Source: Polymorphobacter megasporae (GTDB taxonomy: Bacteria > Pseudomonadota > Alphaproteobacteria > Sphingomonadales > Sphingomonadaceae). Taken from it: a DNA stretch of 64,000 bases. The stretch lies in NCBI RefSeq assembly GCF_018982885.2, contig NZ_CP081848.1:372001-436000 (forward strand), given 5' to 3'. A model generated the notes under the pieces. The model saw nothing but the letters and a program-made list of their open reading frames with translations, searched no databases and had not been told where the DNA came from. Below, piece by piece: positions 17,597-25,972 of this stretch; positions within the stretch are counted from its first letter, which is position 1, and every line of letters starts with the position of its first letter. A program made the translations under genes and the position numbers.

Positions 17597-18373
17597 TCAC
17601 TCCCGGTCGACATGAGCGATCCTTCGAGTATCGGCGGCATGCAGGAGACTGATGAAATTGCTTGCGTCGAGGGATGCGCCACCGACGAGGACCCCGTTTA
17701 CGTCGCGCAGAGCCATCACCTTCGACACATTGCCGGCATCGACCGACCCACCGAATAGAAGCGGCACGCTTCGGCAGAGATCGCCGTGGATCGAATTCAG
17801 CGCCCCGCGCAGCGTTGCATGAGCGGCGGCGATCTCATCGAGGCTGGGCGTGACCCCGTGGCCGATCGCCCACACTGGCTCGTAGGCAAGAATGATCGCA
17901 GCTGACGCGAGGTCCGACGGAACGCAGTCGACGACCTGCCGGTGAATGACCGCGAGCGTCCGGTCAGCGTCGCGCTCGGCCGCCGTCTCTCCAACGCAGA
18001 TTATCGGTACGAGCCCGCCGCCGACCGCGGCCCTCGCCTTGACCGCGACTTGTGCGTCGTTTTCTCCATACGCCGCTCGTCGTTCCGAATGGCCGGCGAT
18101 GACCATGCCAGCACCCGCATCAACAAGCATCGCCGCACTGATGTCGCCGGTGAACGGTCCGGACACCCCGCTGTGCAAGTCCTGGCCGCCGACACTTACG
18201 GTGGAGCCATCGACAGTGCGACGCATGCGTTCGATAAGGGTCGCCGGCACGCAAATAGCGACCTCCAAGTCGACAGTGTCGGCCACCTCGGCGACGGCCT
18301 TGGCACCTGCAAGATCGGCCTGAAGACCGTGCATCTTCCAATTGCCGACAATGAGGCGTCGCGATGTCGGCAC
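17597..18373 (-). CDS. tpiA: Triose-phosphate isomerase
   Basis: Interconverts dihydroxyacetone phosphate and glyceraldehyde 3-phosphate. The 258-residue TIM barrel shows RRLIVGNWKMHG at the start (the lysine is catalytic), VIAGHSERRAAYGEND with the catalytic histidine, LAYEPVWAIGHGVTPS with the catalytic glutamate, and LLFGGSVDAGNVSKVM binding phosphate. The start is GTG 18373, one base after the manA stop, with an AGGGCGG site; the longer ATG frame from 18490 lies inside manA and has no family match. It is part of the overlapping sugar-phosphate operon, and a housekeeping tpiA probably exists elsewhere. Confidence 0.9.
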   Translation of the reverse strand: MPTSRRLIVGNWKMHGLQADLAGAKAVAEVADTVDLEVAICVPATLIERMRRTVDGSTVSVGGQDLHSGVSGPFTGDISAAMLVDAGAGMVIAGHSERRAAYGENDAQVAVKARAAVGGGLVPIICVGETAAERDADRTLAVIHRQVVDCVPSDLASAAIILAYEPVWAIGHGVTPSLDEIAAAHATLRGALNSIHGDLCRSVPLLFGGSVDAGNVSKVMALRDVNGVLVGGASLDASNFISLLHAADTRRIAHVDRE

Positions 18374-18374
18374 G

Positions 18375-19370
18375 TCAGACCGCCCTTTCAGGGATACCGA
18401 TTTCGAGCAGGGTGGCAGCGAAACCAGGATGAAAACTGCACCGTCCGACCGAAGCCGGAAGAAGCATGACCGCCCCGCGCGGTACGGCAAAGCTGACCTG
18501 CGCGTAGACGATCACCCCTTCGCCGCCGACGCACACTAATATTCGAGGTTCGCCGAGCGTGCCAACCTCGACAGGGGCCGTTGTGGCTATCCGCCAGATG
18601 ATAAAGTGGTCGTCCTCGATCAGCTTTTCGCGATGATCCGACTTTGGCGGCACGATTTTCGGCACTACGGGCAGCACTGCGCCACGATCGAAATCGACAC
18701 AGGCAAGCGCCTGTTCGACTTGGAGATCGCGGGGCTTGCCAGTCGTCTTGTCGATATGATCCCAGTCGTAAAGGCGGAACGTGATGTCGCTGTTCTCCTG
18801 AACCTCGAATACCATGACGCCATCTCCAAGAGCGTGGACGGTCCCGGCTTCGATCAGCACCGCCTGGCCGACTTCGGGCGTGAAGCTGGCAAGATGGTCA
18901 TCGGCGGTATGCTCGGTTAAAGCGCGGAGGTCGTCGGCCGTTGTGTACGATTTGAGCCCTGCGTATATCCTCCCGCCAGGCTCGGCCTCGAGCACGATCC
19001 AAGCCTCGGTCTTGCCCCGCTCACCGTCAGGGATCCACGCTGTAGCGTCATCGCGTGGATGTACCTGAACCGACAGCATTTGCGCGACATCGAGGAACTT
19101 GAGCAGTAGCGGAAACCGGTCGAACCGTTCGGCGAAACGTCCGAGGATCTGCGTCTTCGCGGTCGCCATCAACTCCGTGATTGTCCGGCCGGCCAATGGC
19201 CCGTCGCTGATCCGGCTGGCATGGTCGGGCCGGTCGCTCAGCACCCACGCCTCGCCAATCGGGCCGTCGGGCAGCTTTGTGGCCATCCAATTTCCGAGGG
19301 CGCGGCCTCCCCAGAGCCGGTATTGGAAGATCGGATCGAAACGAAGGGGGTAGAGCGGATGATCGGTCAT
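18375..19370 (-). CDS. manA: Class I mannose-6-phosphate isomerase
   Basis: Interconverts mannose 6-phosphate and fructose 6-phosphate. The 331-residue cupin-fold protein carries the zinc-ligand motifs LSVQVHPRDD, GKTEAWIVLEAEPGG, IEAGTVHALGDGVMVFEVQE and the RLYDWDH stretch. It starts YPLRFDPIFQYRLWGGRALG as in Bacillus-type ManA. ATG 19370 has a perfect AGGAGG seven bases upstream; an upstream in-frame ATG at 19430 overlaps the neighbour. Together with the adjacent HAD phosphomannomutase it links mannose 1-phosphate, the GH130 product, to central metabolism. Confidence 0.9.
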   Translation of the reverse strand: MTDHPLYPLRFDPIFQYRLWGGRALGNWMATKLPDGPIGEAWVLSDRPDHASRISDGPLAGRTITELMATAKTQILGRFAERFDRFPLLLKFLDVAQMLSVQVHPRDDATAWIPDGERGKTEAWIVLEAEPGGRIYAGLKSYTTADDLRALTEHTADDHLASFTPEVGQAVLIEAGTVHALGDGVMVFEVQENSDITFRLYDWDHIDKTTGKPRDLQVEQALACVDFDRGAVLPVVPKIVPPKSDHREKLIEDDHFIIWRIATTAPVEVGTLGEPRILVCVGGEGVIVYAQVSFAVPRGAVMLLPASVGRCSFHPGFAATLLEIGIPERAV

Positions 19371-19392
19371 GAAGCCTCCTAATGGCCGCGGG

Positions 19393-20139
19393 TCAGGGCT
19401 TGAGGCAGGCGAGGATCGCCTTGATGACACTCATCGTCTCCGCGACGTCGCGAACGGCAACAATGTCGATCCCCGCCACGCGGACGGGATCGTCGTTTCC
19501 CCCCGGATAAATCGCATCCCCGATGAAAAGCATGTCAGAGGTGGCGATGCCCGAACTTTCGGCAAGCCGCCGCATTGCGTACGCCTTGTCGACATCCTTC
19601 TGAGTGATGTCGATCGACGTTGACCCACCCACGTTGACCGAAAGGTTCGGGAGCGCGTGCCGCAGCAGAGTCTGCAATGCCTTCCGCTTGGCGAAGTCCG
19701 GATCCCAAGCCTGTTTCGCGTCCAGGGGCGCTTTTTGGCCGAGACCGGAGAAGGTGATCTGGCTGCCGCGGTCCTCGATCTGTTCGCCCCAAATCCGCTC
19801 GTGCTTCAACCCGGCTTCGGCGACGGCATGGTCGACGGCCTTCAATATCCGCTTCCGTTCCTCCGGTTTTAAAAATTGGGCGTAGACCAAGTGCCAGGCA
19901 CCGTCGAACCGGTAGAGCTTCGTGCCGGTGGTCGGCATTATGAAAAGATTGCGAAGGTCATCGGAGGAATGCAATTGGTCGGCCACTTGAGTTTCGAATT
20001 GCGGCCAGTCACCGCCCGAGATCACGGCAACCACCGCAACGCTGAGGAGCGAAATCAACAACGCCGCCATGTCCGGTCGGATCGGCTGCTTGCTTGCAGC
20101 AAGTGTGCCGTCGAGATCGAAGGCGATCAGCCGCTTCAT
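19393..20139 (-). CDS. HAD-superfamily phosphomannomutase-like enzyme
   Basis: A 248-residue HAD IIB protein with the nucleophile motif IAFDLDGTLAASK at the N-terminus, ISGGD for motif II, and a C-terminal FIGDAIYPGGNDDPVR that closely resembles the GDKTxPGGND signature of eukaryotic-type phosphomannomutases. KYAM-like VDKAYAMRRL precedes it. It probably interconverts mannose 1-phosphate and mannose 6-phosphate; a simple sugar phosphatase is the alternative. ATG 20139 overlaps the rpe stop in an ATGA, so translation is coupled. manA follows 22 bases downstream, which fits the mannose role. Confidence 0.8.
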   Translation of the reverse strand: MKRLIAFDLDGTLAASKQPIRPDMAALLISLLSVAVVAVISGGDWPQFETQVADQLHSSDDLRNLFIMPTTGTKLYRFDGAWHLVYAQFLKPEERKRILKAVDHAVAEAGLKHERIWGEQIEDRGSQITFSGLGQKAPLDAKQAWDPDFAKRKALQTLLRHALPNLSVNVGGSTSIDITQKDVDKAYAMRRLAESSGIATSDMLFIGDAIYPGGNDDPVRVAGIDIVAVRDVAETMSVIKAILACLKP

Positions 20140-20813
20140 ATCGGCGAGCCCGCATTCGCGCGGATAGCGGCGATCGCGGCCGCATAATCGGGCCGGCCGA
20201 AAACCGCATTGCCGGCGACCATTACGTCCGCCCCGGCCTCGGTCACGCGCTGTGCCGTCGCCGCGTCTTCTCCGCCGTCCACTTCGATATGCGGCGTAAG
20301 ACCTCGTGCATCGCAGTGTTCGCGCAGAGCCGCGATCTTGGGTAAGACTTCGGGCAGGAAGGCCTGACCACCGAAACCGGGATTGACGGTCATCACCAGC
20401 ACGATGTCGACGAGGTGGAGAACTTCGGTGATCCATGCGATCGGAGTTGCTGGATCGATTACTACGCCGGGCCGCTTGCCGAGTTCGCGTATCACGCTGA
20501 GCACTCGATGGAGATGCACCGTCGAACCCGGTTCGGCCTGCACTAGGAGATGATCGGCGCCGGCATCGGCGTATGCAGCCAGCGACCGCTCGGGCTCGAC
20601 GATCATCAAATGGACATTGACCGGGAGGGTCGTCGACTTGCGCACCGCGCGCACCACCGATGGTCCGAACGAGATTTCCGGTACGAAGCGGCCGTCCATC
20701 ACGTCGACGTGGATCCAATCCGCGCCGGCGCGGTCGACAGCCCTCACTTCGACATCGAGCTGCCCGATGTCGGCGGCAAGCAGCGACGCCGCGATGAGCA
20801 ACGAGCGCGTCAT
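20136..20813 (-). CDS. rpe: Ribulose-phosphate 3-epimerase
   Basis: Interconverts ribulose 5-phosphate and xylulose 5-phosphate. The 225-residue TIM barrel has the expected metal and catalytic motifs: IAASLLAADIGQL, WIHVDVMDGRFVPEISFGP, VNVHLMIVEPER, LVMTVNPGFGGQAFLPEVLP, HIEVDGGEDAATA and VMVAGNAVFG. The length is normal. It overlaps both neighbours by four bases (ATGA), showing tight coupling in the pentose phosphate operon. Confidence 0.93.
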   Translation of the reverse strand: MTRSLLIAASLLAADIGQLDVEVRAVDRAGADWIHVDVMDGRFVPEISFGPSVVRAVRKSTTLPVNVHLMIVEPERSLAAYADAGADHLLVQAEPGSTVHLHRVLSVIRELGKRPGVVIDPATPIAWITEVLHLVDIVLVMTVNPGFGGQAFLPEVLPKIAALREHCDARGLTPHIEVDGGEDAATAQRVTEAGADVMVAGNAVFGRPDYAAAIAAIRANAGSPI

Positions 20814-21625
20814 GTCATCCCCCGTCCGGCGATGATGTCGTGGATCGCGTCGGCGACACCATCCTCGTCGTTGGAGCCGGTTACGAAATCCGCCGCGGCG
20901 CGAACACCCGCCGGAGCCTGGGCCATCGCAATCGATAGCCGGGCTCTTCCGAACATGGGGACGTCGTTGTACTGGTCGCCGATCACTGCGATTGCCGATA
21001 ACGGAACTCCGCAGGCGGCGGCGATGGCAGTTATCCCGTCGCCCTTGTTGGCGGATGAAGCGGTAACGTCGAGATAGTAGACCTGCGATCGTGCGACAGT
21101 CGCGACCGTCCCGATCGCGCTTCGCAATTCTTGTTCGGCCTTGGCCAGTTCATCAGGATCATCGCAGACACCGACGAGCTTATCGACATGATCCAGAAGG
21201 TCGGTCAGGTCTTCCCGGATCGTCGGCTCGATCCCGGCGCTCAGGCGTTCGCGCCGGACGTGCGGTCCCGCAGTGGTCGATGCGTACCAGCGGCCGCCTG
21301 CGAACAGCCAGGGATCGATCCCAGGCCGACTGATCCTTGCAAGCGCACATCCCGCCGTGGTGGCATGCAGGTGCGCAGACGAGAGGATCGTGCCATCGGA
21401 CTGGAACAGCGTTCCCCCGTTGAAAGACGCCAGAGGAGCGGTGAGACCGAGTTTCTTCGCGATTTGCAGCATCCCGCTCGGCGGCCGGGCGCTTATGAGA
21501 CTTACCTCGATACCCGTCGCCCGTAGCGCCGCTATCGCGGCGATATTTGCCTCGGCTAGGCTCTTGTCGGCGCGCACGAGCGTCCCGTCCACATCGCATA
21601 TCAGTAGGCGAATCGCGCCCGTCAC
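20810..21625 (-). CDS. Cof-type HAD-IIB phosphatase
   Basis: A 271-residue HAD hydrolase with ICDVDGTLVRADKSL at the start, SLISARPPSGM for motif II, a cap domain, and SANKGDGITAIAAACGVPL plus IGDQYNDVPMFGRARLSIAM at the end. Cof-type enzymes dephosphorylate sugar phosphates or flavin precursors. Its place between zwf and rpe, where a 6-phosphogluconolactonase gene is often found, is notable, but nothing in the sequence points to lactonase activity. The four-base overlaps with zwf and rpe imply coupled translation. Substrate unknown. Confidence 0.85.
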   Translation of the reverse strand: MTGAIRLLICDVDGTLVRADKSLAEANIAAIAALRATGIEVSLISARPPSGMLQIAKKLGLTAPLASFNGGTLFQSDGTILSSAHLHATTAGCALARISRPGIDPWLFAGGRWYASTTAGPHVRRERLSAGIEPTIREDLTDLLDHVDKLVGVCDDPDELAKAEQELRSAIGTVATVARSQVYYLDVTASSANKGDGITAIAAACGVPLSAIAVIGDQYNDVPMFGRARLSIAMAQAPAGVRAAADFVTGSNDEDGVADAIHDIIAGRGMT

Positions 21626-23046
21626 CTCAAAGGATACCAGTGGCGGGCGTCGCGGCTGAGCAGCGTATCAGCTGCAAACGGCCCGGCACTTCCGGCGGAG
21701 TACGCAGCGGGCGCGTCCTCGGCGGCCCATGCCGCCTGCAATTCCGCCACCATACGCCAACCCGCTTCGACGTGATCGGCACGCGAGAACAGGGTGCGAT
21801 CACCGACCAACGCGTCGTAGAGCAAAGTTTCGTACCCGGTTTGACGATCAATCGGAAAACGCTTTGCGTAGCGGAAGTCCATGACGATCGGCGCGATCGC
21901 CAGCGTCGGCCCGGGCGTCTTGGCGACGAACTCGAGCTGGATGCCCTCGTTCGGCTGTATCTGAAGAATAAGCCGATCCGCCGGGGCGCCACCGTGGTCG
22001 AAAAGCTTAGGCAGTGCCTCGCGGTATTGGATGACGATCGTCGTATCGCGCGCGGCCAGCGCTTTTCCGGTGCGCAGATAGAACGGCACACCTGCCCAGC
22101 GCGGGGTGTCGATCCGAACCTTCAACGCGGCGTAGGTCTCGGTCACGCCCGCCGGATCGACGCCATCGGCATCGACATAGGCCGCGACCGCTTCGCTGCC
22201 GACCATCCCAGCTCCATATCGCGCGCGTATCGCGTCGCTCGCCGGAACGGGACGTACCGCCTCGCCGAAGGCCGCCTTGGCGTCTTGGATGGCGTCGGAG
22301 TCGAGACCAGTCGGCGGCTCCATGCCGACGAGCGTCATTAGCTGAAAAAGATGATTCGGCACCATGTCGCGCAGTGCACCGGTGGCGTCGTAGAATTTGC
22401 CGCGACTGCCGATTGTCACGGTTTCTGCTGCAGTGATCTGAATATGATCGACGTGGCGATAATCCCACGCCGCGTCGAACAGCGTGTTGCCGAACCGCAG
22501 CACCATCAGATTCTGCACCGTCTCCTTGCCGAGAAAGTGATCAATCCGATAAATCTGCTGTTCGTCGGCGTGTTCAAGCAGCTTACGATTGAGAGCCTGC
22601 GCCGAGGCAAGGTCGGCACCGAACGGCTTTTCGATTATGATCCGGCGAAAGCCGCGGCTCTCGTCGAGCAGCCCAGCAACAGCCAGTCGATCGGCGAATG
22701 GCTCGAAATAACTCGCGGGCGTGGCCAGGTAGAAGATCGCGTTACCGAGGCACCGATCGGCGATCGCTGTGAACGTCGCCGGGTCGTCGAAGTCGCCGCG
22801 GATATAGACGATCCTATTCCGCAGATGCGAATAATCGGATTCATTCTCGACGAACTGATCGAGCGCATCGCGAAGCGTTTGATCGTTGCCATCAGCGCGT
22901 GCGACCCCGATGATCAAGGTGTCGTGGGCCAGGAGGCCGGCGCAGGCAAGATTGACCAGGGCGGGGGAGAGTAGCCGCCGCGCCAAATCGCCGAGCGCGC
23001 CGAATATGACGATAGTCGCCGAAGGGGCCGACTGAACCCCGGTCAC
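21622..23046 (-). CDS. zwf: Glucose-6-phosphate 1-dehydrogenase
   Basis: Oxidises glucose 6-phosphate to 6-phosphogluconolactone with reduction of NAD(P)+. The 474-residue protein has the dinucleotide motif IVIFGALGDLARRLL (the usual GxxGDL), IIIEKPFGADLASAQ, the active-site IYRIDHFLGKETVQNLMVLR, DMVPNHLFQLM and PFYLRTGKALA. Length is slightly short but complete. It starts with GTG 23046, overlapping the stop of the gnd remnant as GTGA, so coupling to the upstream frame is kept although that gene is destroyed. No pgl gene is present nearby. Confidence 0.92.
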   Translation of the reverse strand: MTGVQSAPSATIVIFGALGDLARRLLSPALVNLACAGLLAHDTLIIGVARADGNDQTLRDALDQFVENESDYSHLRNRIVYIRGDFDDPATFTAIADRCLGNAIFYLATPASYFEPFADRLAVAGLLDESRGFRRIIIEKPFGADLASAQALNRKLLEHADEQQIYRIDHFLGKETVQNLMVLRFGNTLFDAAWDYRHVDHIQITAAETVTIGSRGKFYDATGALRDMVPNHLFQLMTLVGMEPPTGLDSDAIQDAKAAFGEAVRPVPASDAIRARYGAGMVGSEAVAAYVDADGVDPAGVTETYAALKVRIDTPRWAGVPFYLRTGKALAARDTTIVIQYREALPKLFDHGGAPADRLILQIQPNEGIQLEFVAKTPGPTLAIAPIVMDFRYAKRFPIDRQTGYETLLYDALVGDRTLFSRADHVEAGWRMVAELQAAWAAEDAPAAYSAGSAGPFAADTLLSRDARHWYPLR

Positions 23047-23153
23047 TGCGGCATCTCGTTATGTCCGCACAGATTGACCTCGTGCCCGCCTCGCATCAGG
23101 CATAGGATCAATTTCGAGCCCTTCCGGCCGAGACTGATCATCGCGATCCGTAT
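23043..23153 (-). pseudogene. gnd: Internally deleted 6-phosphogluconate dehydrogenase remnant
   Basis: Between tal-pgi and zwf lies an in-frame stretch of 36 codons plus stop. Its first part (RIAMISLGRKGSKLILCLMR, then GGHEV) aligns with the start of the intact Gnd at 36534 ([25 protein letters not shown]). Its end GHNEMPQ-stop aligns with the Gnd C-terminus GHVEVPQ-stop. The middle ~290 codons are missing, and the first codon is now ATA instead of ATG. The GGAGG-like site before it and the overlap of its stop with the zwf GTG are retained. It was not predicted as a gene because of its size. Confidence 0.8.
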
Positions 23154-23167
23154 CCTCTTTGCCTCCA

Positions 23168-25972
23168 TCATTTGCGCACCGCGGCCACGACTGCGGCTTG
23201 CAGGGCGGCAATGCCTCCGCCGCCGTGTCGGAGATGAACCCGCAGCACATGGCGGCCGCGTTTGGCGAGCACATTCATATCGCCGCGAGCCTGTGCGAGC
23301 TGCACGGTGCCGAACGTCGCCCGTCGTCCTGGAACGGCGATATCGGGCTCTGGATCGCGGGTGATAGTGAGGAAGGTGCCACCGTCGGGGCCGCCCTTAT
23401 AGACTTGCCCGGTCGAGTGCAGGAATCGGGGTCCGAAGCCGGCGACCGTAGCGCAGAGATGCGCATTGCGCACCGCGACGCGCATCGCCGCGATCGCCGC
23501 CTCATTTATGGCATCTCGCTCGATGTAGGCGAGAAACCCGACATAACCGCCAGGCTGCAGGCTGGTGAAGAACAGCTTGAGCAAGGCCGCCGCGTCCGCT
23601 GGCGCGAACTGCATGTTGCCGGCGACGAACACATCGAAATCGGGGGTCGAGGCAATCGGCTCTTCGGCTGCCAGCGTACCCGTCGCTTCGTAAGCATCGA
23701 TCAACTCGCGGGTTGCGATCTTGGCATCCTCGACATCGGGCTGATCGAAGGGGTCGATGCCGATGATCGCGCCGGCAATCGCAGTGGCGACCTCCCACCG
23801 GAAAAACTCCTGTCCGATTTGTCCGACATCGGCGACCATGATGCGTACCAGCGGTTGACCGGCCGCGACAAGCGTATCGAGCTGCGCCTTAAGCGTCAGA
23901 TCGTCGGCGTCCTGGACCTGAAAATGAACGAACAACCGGTCATTTCCGTAAAGTTCGAGCGTGCCCATCGGCTCCATATTGACTGGTAGGATTCCGCGCC
24001 CTTGTTTCCCGGTTGATTCTGCGATGAGTTGCTCGAGCCAAGAACCGAACGGCTCGAAGCTTCCGGAGTTTATGATCGTTAACTTGTTGCGGCCTGCGAG
24101 TGCCGCCTCACCAAGGATCACGCCGAGCCTGATGCCCGGGTTGGCGGCTGGCGGGACATCGGCCCCGCAGGCGATCACCATGGGTGCAGTCGCCGCGAAG
24201 ATGCCGCCGACATCGAGTCCTATAGCCGCCGCCGGCACCATGCCAAAAGCCGACATCACCGAATAGCGTCCGCCGATCGCCGGGTCGCCGCGGACGATGC
24301 GCGCGAAGCCGTCGGTCGTCGCTCGTTGCTCGAGGTCGGATCCGGGATCGGTCACGGCGATGAACCGCGCACCGTCACTGCCCGATACCTTCCAGAAATA
24401 GGCGCGCAGCAGATCCGGCTCCATCGTTGATCCGGATTTTGACGAGACGATAAACAGACAACGCGACGGATCGATCGCCGCGGCGACGGTTGCGATCTGG
24501 CCCGGGTCGGTGGTGTCGAGCACGTGCAGATGCGGACCCTTGCCCTCGATCTCGAACATCCGTCCGAGAACCTCCGGGCCGAGGCTTGAGCCGCCCATTC
24601 CGAGGAGAACGACGTCGGGGAACTGACGCCCGAGGCGCTGGATATCCGCGAGCGCTGCATGGTCGACCTGTTCGCCGCGCGCGGCGGCGAACCAGCCAAG
24701 CCAATTACCTTCATCCTTGCCCGTCCACAATGTTGCGTCGCCACTCCACAGGCGCCGAGACCAGGCGTCTGCGCGCACCTCTCCAAGTCGCTTGTCGACC
24801 GCGTCCGCTAGCAAGCCGGGAAGTGCCGCAGTCATGCCGTTAAGGCGCCCATCGAGCACGGCTACGCGCTTGGCCGCGACAGCGCCGAGCAGAGCGTCTG
24901 TTGCATCGGCGAATTGCCGGACGCCGTCGAGCACGAGTTCGTCGGTGACGCGATTGAGATCGAGTTTCAGCCGAGCAGTCTCGGCGACGATCCAGCGGGC
25001 ATCGTCGACGCCCTGCACAAGTGTCTGTTGCACGGTGCCGTGATCGCGGAAAGCCACCATTGTCGCGGGCGGCATCGTGTTGACGGTCTCGGGGCCGATC
25101 AGTGCGTCGATATAAAGCGTGTCTGGAAAAACAACGTCCTTGACCCCTGTCGACGCCCAAAGAAGCCGTTGCGGCATGGCACCGTGAGCGGCCAGTGCCT
25201 GCCACCGAGCGCTCGCGATCATGTTGACATGCCAGGCATAAGCGAGCTTGGCACTGGCGATCGCAACCTTGCCGCGTATCGCTGTTAGCGCTGATGCCTC
25301 CCCGTCGCCAGCCGCGACGCGGGCATCGATCGCCTTGTCGATAACGCTGTCAATGCGGCTGATGAAAAAGCTGGCGACGCTGGCGATCTTGTCGATCGGC
25401 TCGCCTTTCTCGACCCGTGCCTCGAGACCGGCAAGATAGGCCTCGGCTACCGCCTGGTAAGAAACTAGATCAAACAGCAAGGTGACGTTGATGTTGATCC
25501 CATCTTCGATGAGCTGACGGATCGCTGGGACGCCGGCGGTGGTGCCCGGCACCTTGATCATCAGATTCGGTTCCCCGACCGTCTGCCAGAGCCGGCGCGC
25601 CTCGCTTATGGTGGCGATGGTGTCGAGGGCGAGATAAGGCGACACCTCGAAGCTGACGTATCCATCGCGGCCGGCAAGATGATCATAGACCGGCCGCAAG
25701 TCCGCTGCGGCTCGTCTGATGTCGGATATCGCGAGGCTCTCGTAGACATCGGTTACACTCGCGTCGGTCTGCCCGAGAAATTCTTTTATCTCGTCGTCGT
25801 ATGCGGCTCCGTGACCGATCGCCTTCTCGAAGATAGAGGGGTTGGTGGTGACTCCGGTCACACCGTCCGTCGCAAGCAGCTGCCGCAGATCGCCTTTTTC
25901 GAGAAAGCGCCGGTCGACGAAATCGAGCCAGACGGCTTGGCCGGTTGCAGCAAGGTTCTTGAGCCGGTTCAT
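23168..25972 (-). CDS. tal-pgi: Bifunctional transaldolase / glucose-6-phosphate isomerase
   Basis: A 934-residue fusion. Residues ~1-360 are transaldolase: WLDFVDRRFL, GVTGVTTNPSIFEKAI, NLMIKVPGTTAGVPAI with the Schiff-base lysine, and NINVTLLFDLVSYQAV. Residues ~390-930 are phosphoglucose isomerase: VVLLGMGGSSLGPEVLGRMF, CLFIVSSKSGSTMEPDLLRA, FRWEVATAIAGAIIGIDPFD. It shuttles carbon between sedoheptulose 7-, erythrose 4-, fructose 6- and glucose 6-phosphate. This fusion is known in acetic acid bacteria, other alphaproteobacteria and elsewhere. ATG 25972 overlaps the tkt stop by four bases. Downstream it is followed by the gnd remnant and zwf. Confidence 0.92.
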   Translation of the reverse strand: MNRLKNLAATGQAVWLDFVDRRFLEKGDLRQLLATDGVTGVTTNPSIFEKAIGHGAAYDDEIKEFLGQTDASVTDVYESLAISDIRRAAADLRPVYDHLAGRDGYVSFEVSPYLALDTIATISEARRLWQTVGEPNLMIKVPGTTAGVPAIRQLIEDGININVTLLFDLVSYQAVAEAYLAGLEARVEKGEPIDKIASVASFFISRIDSVIDKAIDARVAAGDGEASALTAIRGKVAIASAKLAYAWHVNMIASARWQALAAHGAMPQRLLWASTGVKDVVFPDTLYIDALIGPETVNTMPPATMVAFRDHGTVQQTLVQGVDDARWIVAETARLKLDLNRVTDELVLDGVRQFADATDALLGAVAAKRVAVLDGRLNGMTAALPGLLADAVDKRLGEVRADAWSRRLWSGDATLWTGKDEGNWLGWFAAARGEQVDHAALADIQRLGRQFPDVVLLGMGGSSLGPEVLGRMFEIEGKGPHLHVLDTTDPGQIATVAAAIDPSRCLFIVSSKSGSTMEPDLLRAYFWKVSGSDGARFIAVTDPGSDLEQRATTDGFARIVRGDPAIGGRYSVMSAFGMVPAAAIGLDVGGIFAATAPMVIACGADVPPAANPGIRLGVILGEAALAGRNKLTIINSGSFEPFGSWLEQLIAESTGKQGRGILPVNMEPMGTLELYGNDRLFVHFQVQDADDLTLKAQLDTLVAAGQPLVRIMVADVGQIGQEFFRWEVATAIAGAIIGIDPFDQPDVEDAKIATRELIDAYEATGTLAAEEPIASTPDFDVFVAGNMQFAPADAAALLKLFFTSLQPGGYVGFLAYIERDAINEAAIAAMRVAVRNAHLCATVAGFGPRFLHSTGQVYKGGPDGGTFLTITRDPEPDIAVPGRRATFGTVQLAQARGDMNVLAKRGRHVLRVHLRHGGGGIAALQAAVVAAVRK

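Noticed and set aside
19393-20718. 441-codon version of the HAD phosphomannomutase gene
   Set aside because: The first 193 codons overlap rpe in another frame and are arginine-rich; the HAD nucleophile motif directly follows ATG 20139, which overlaps the rpe stop as ATGA.
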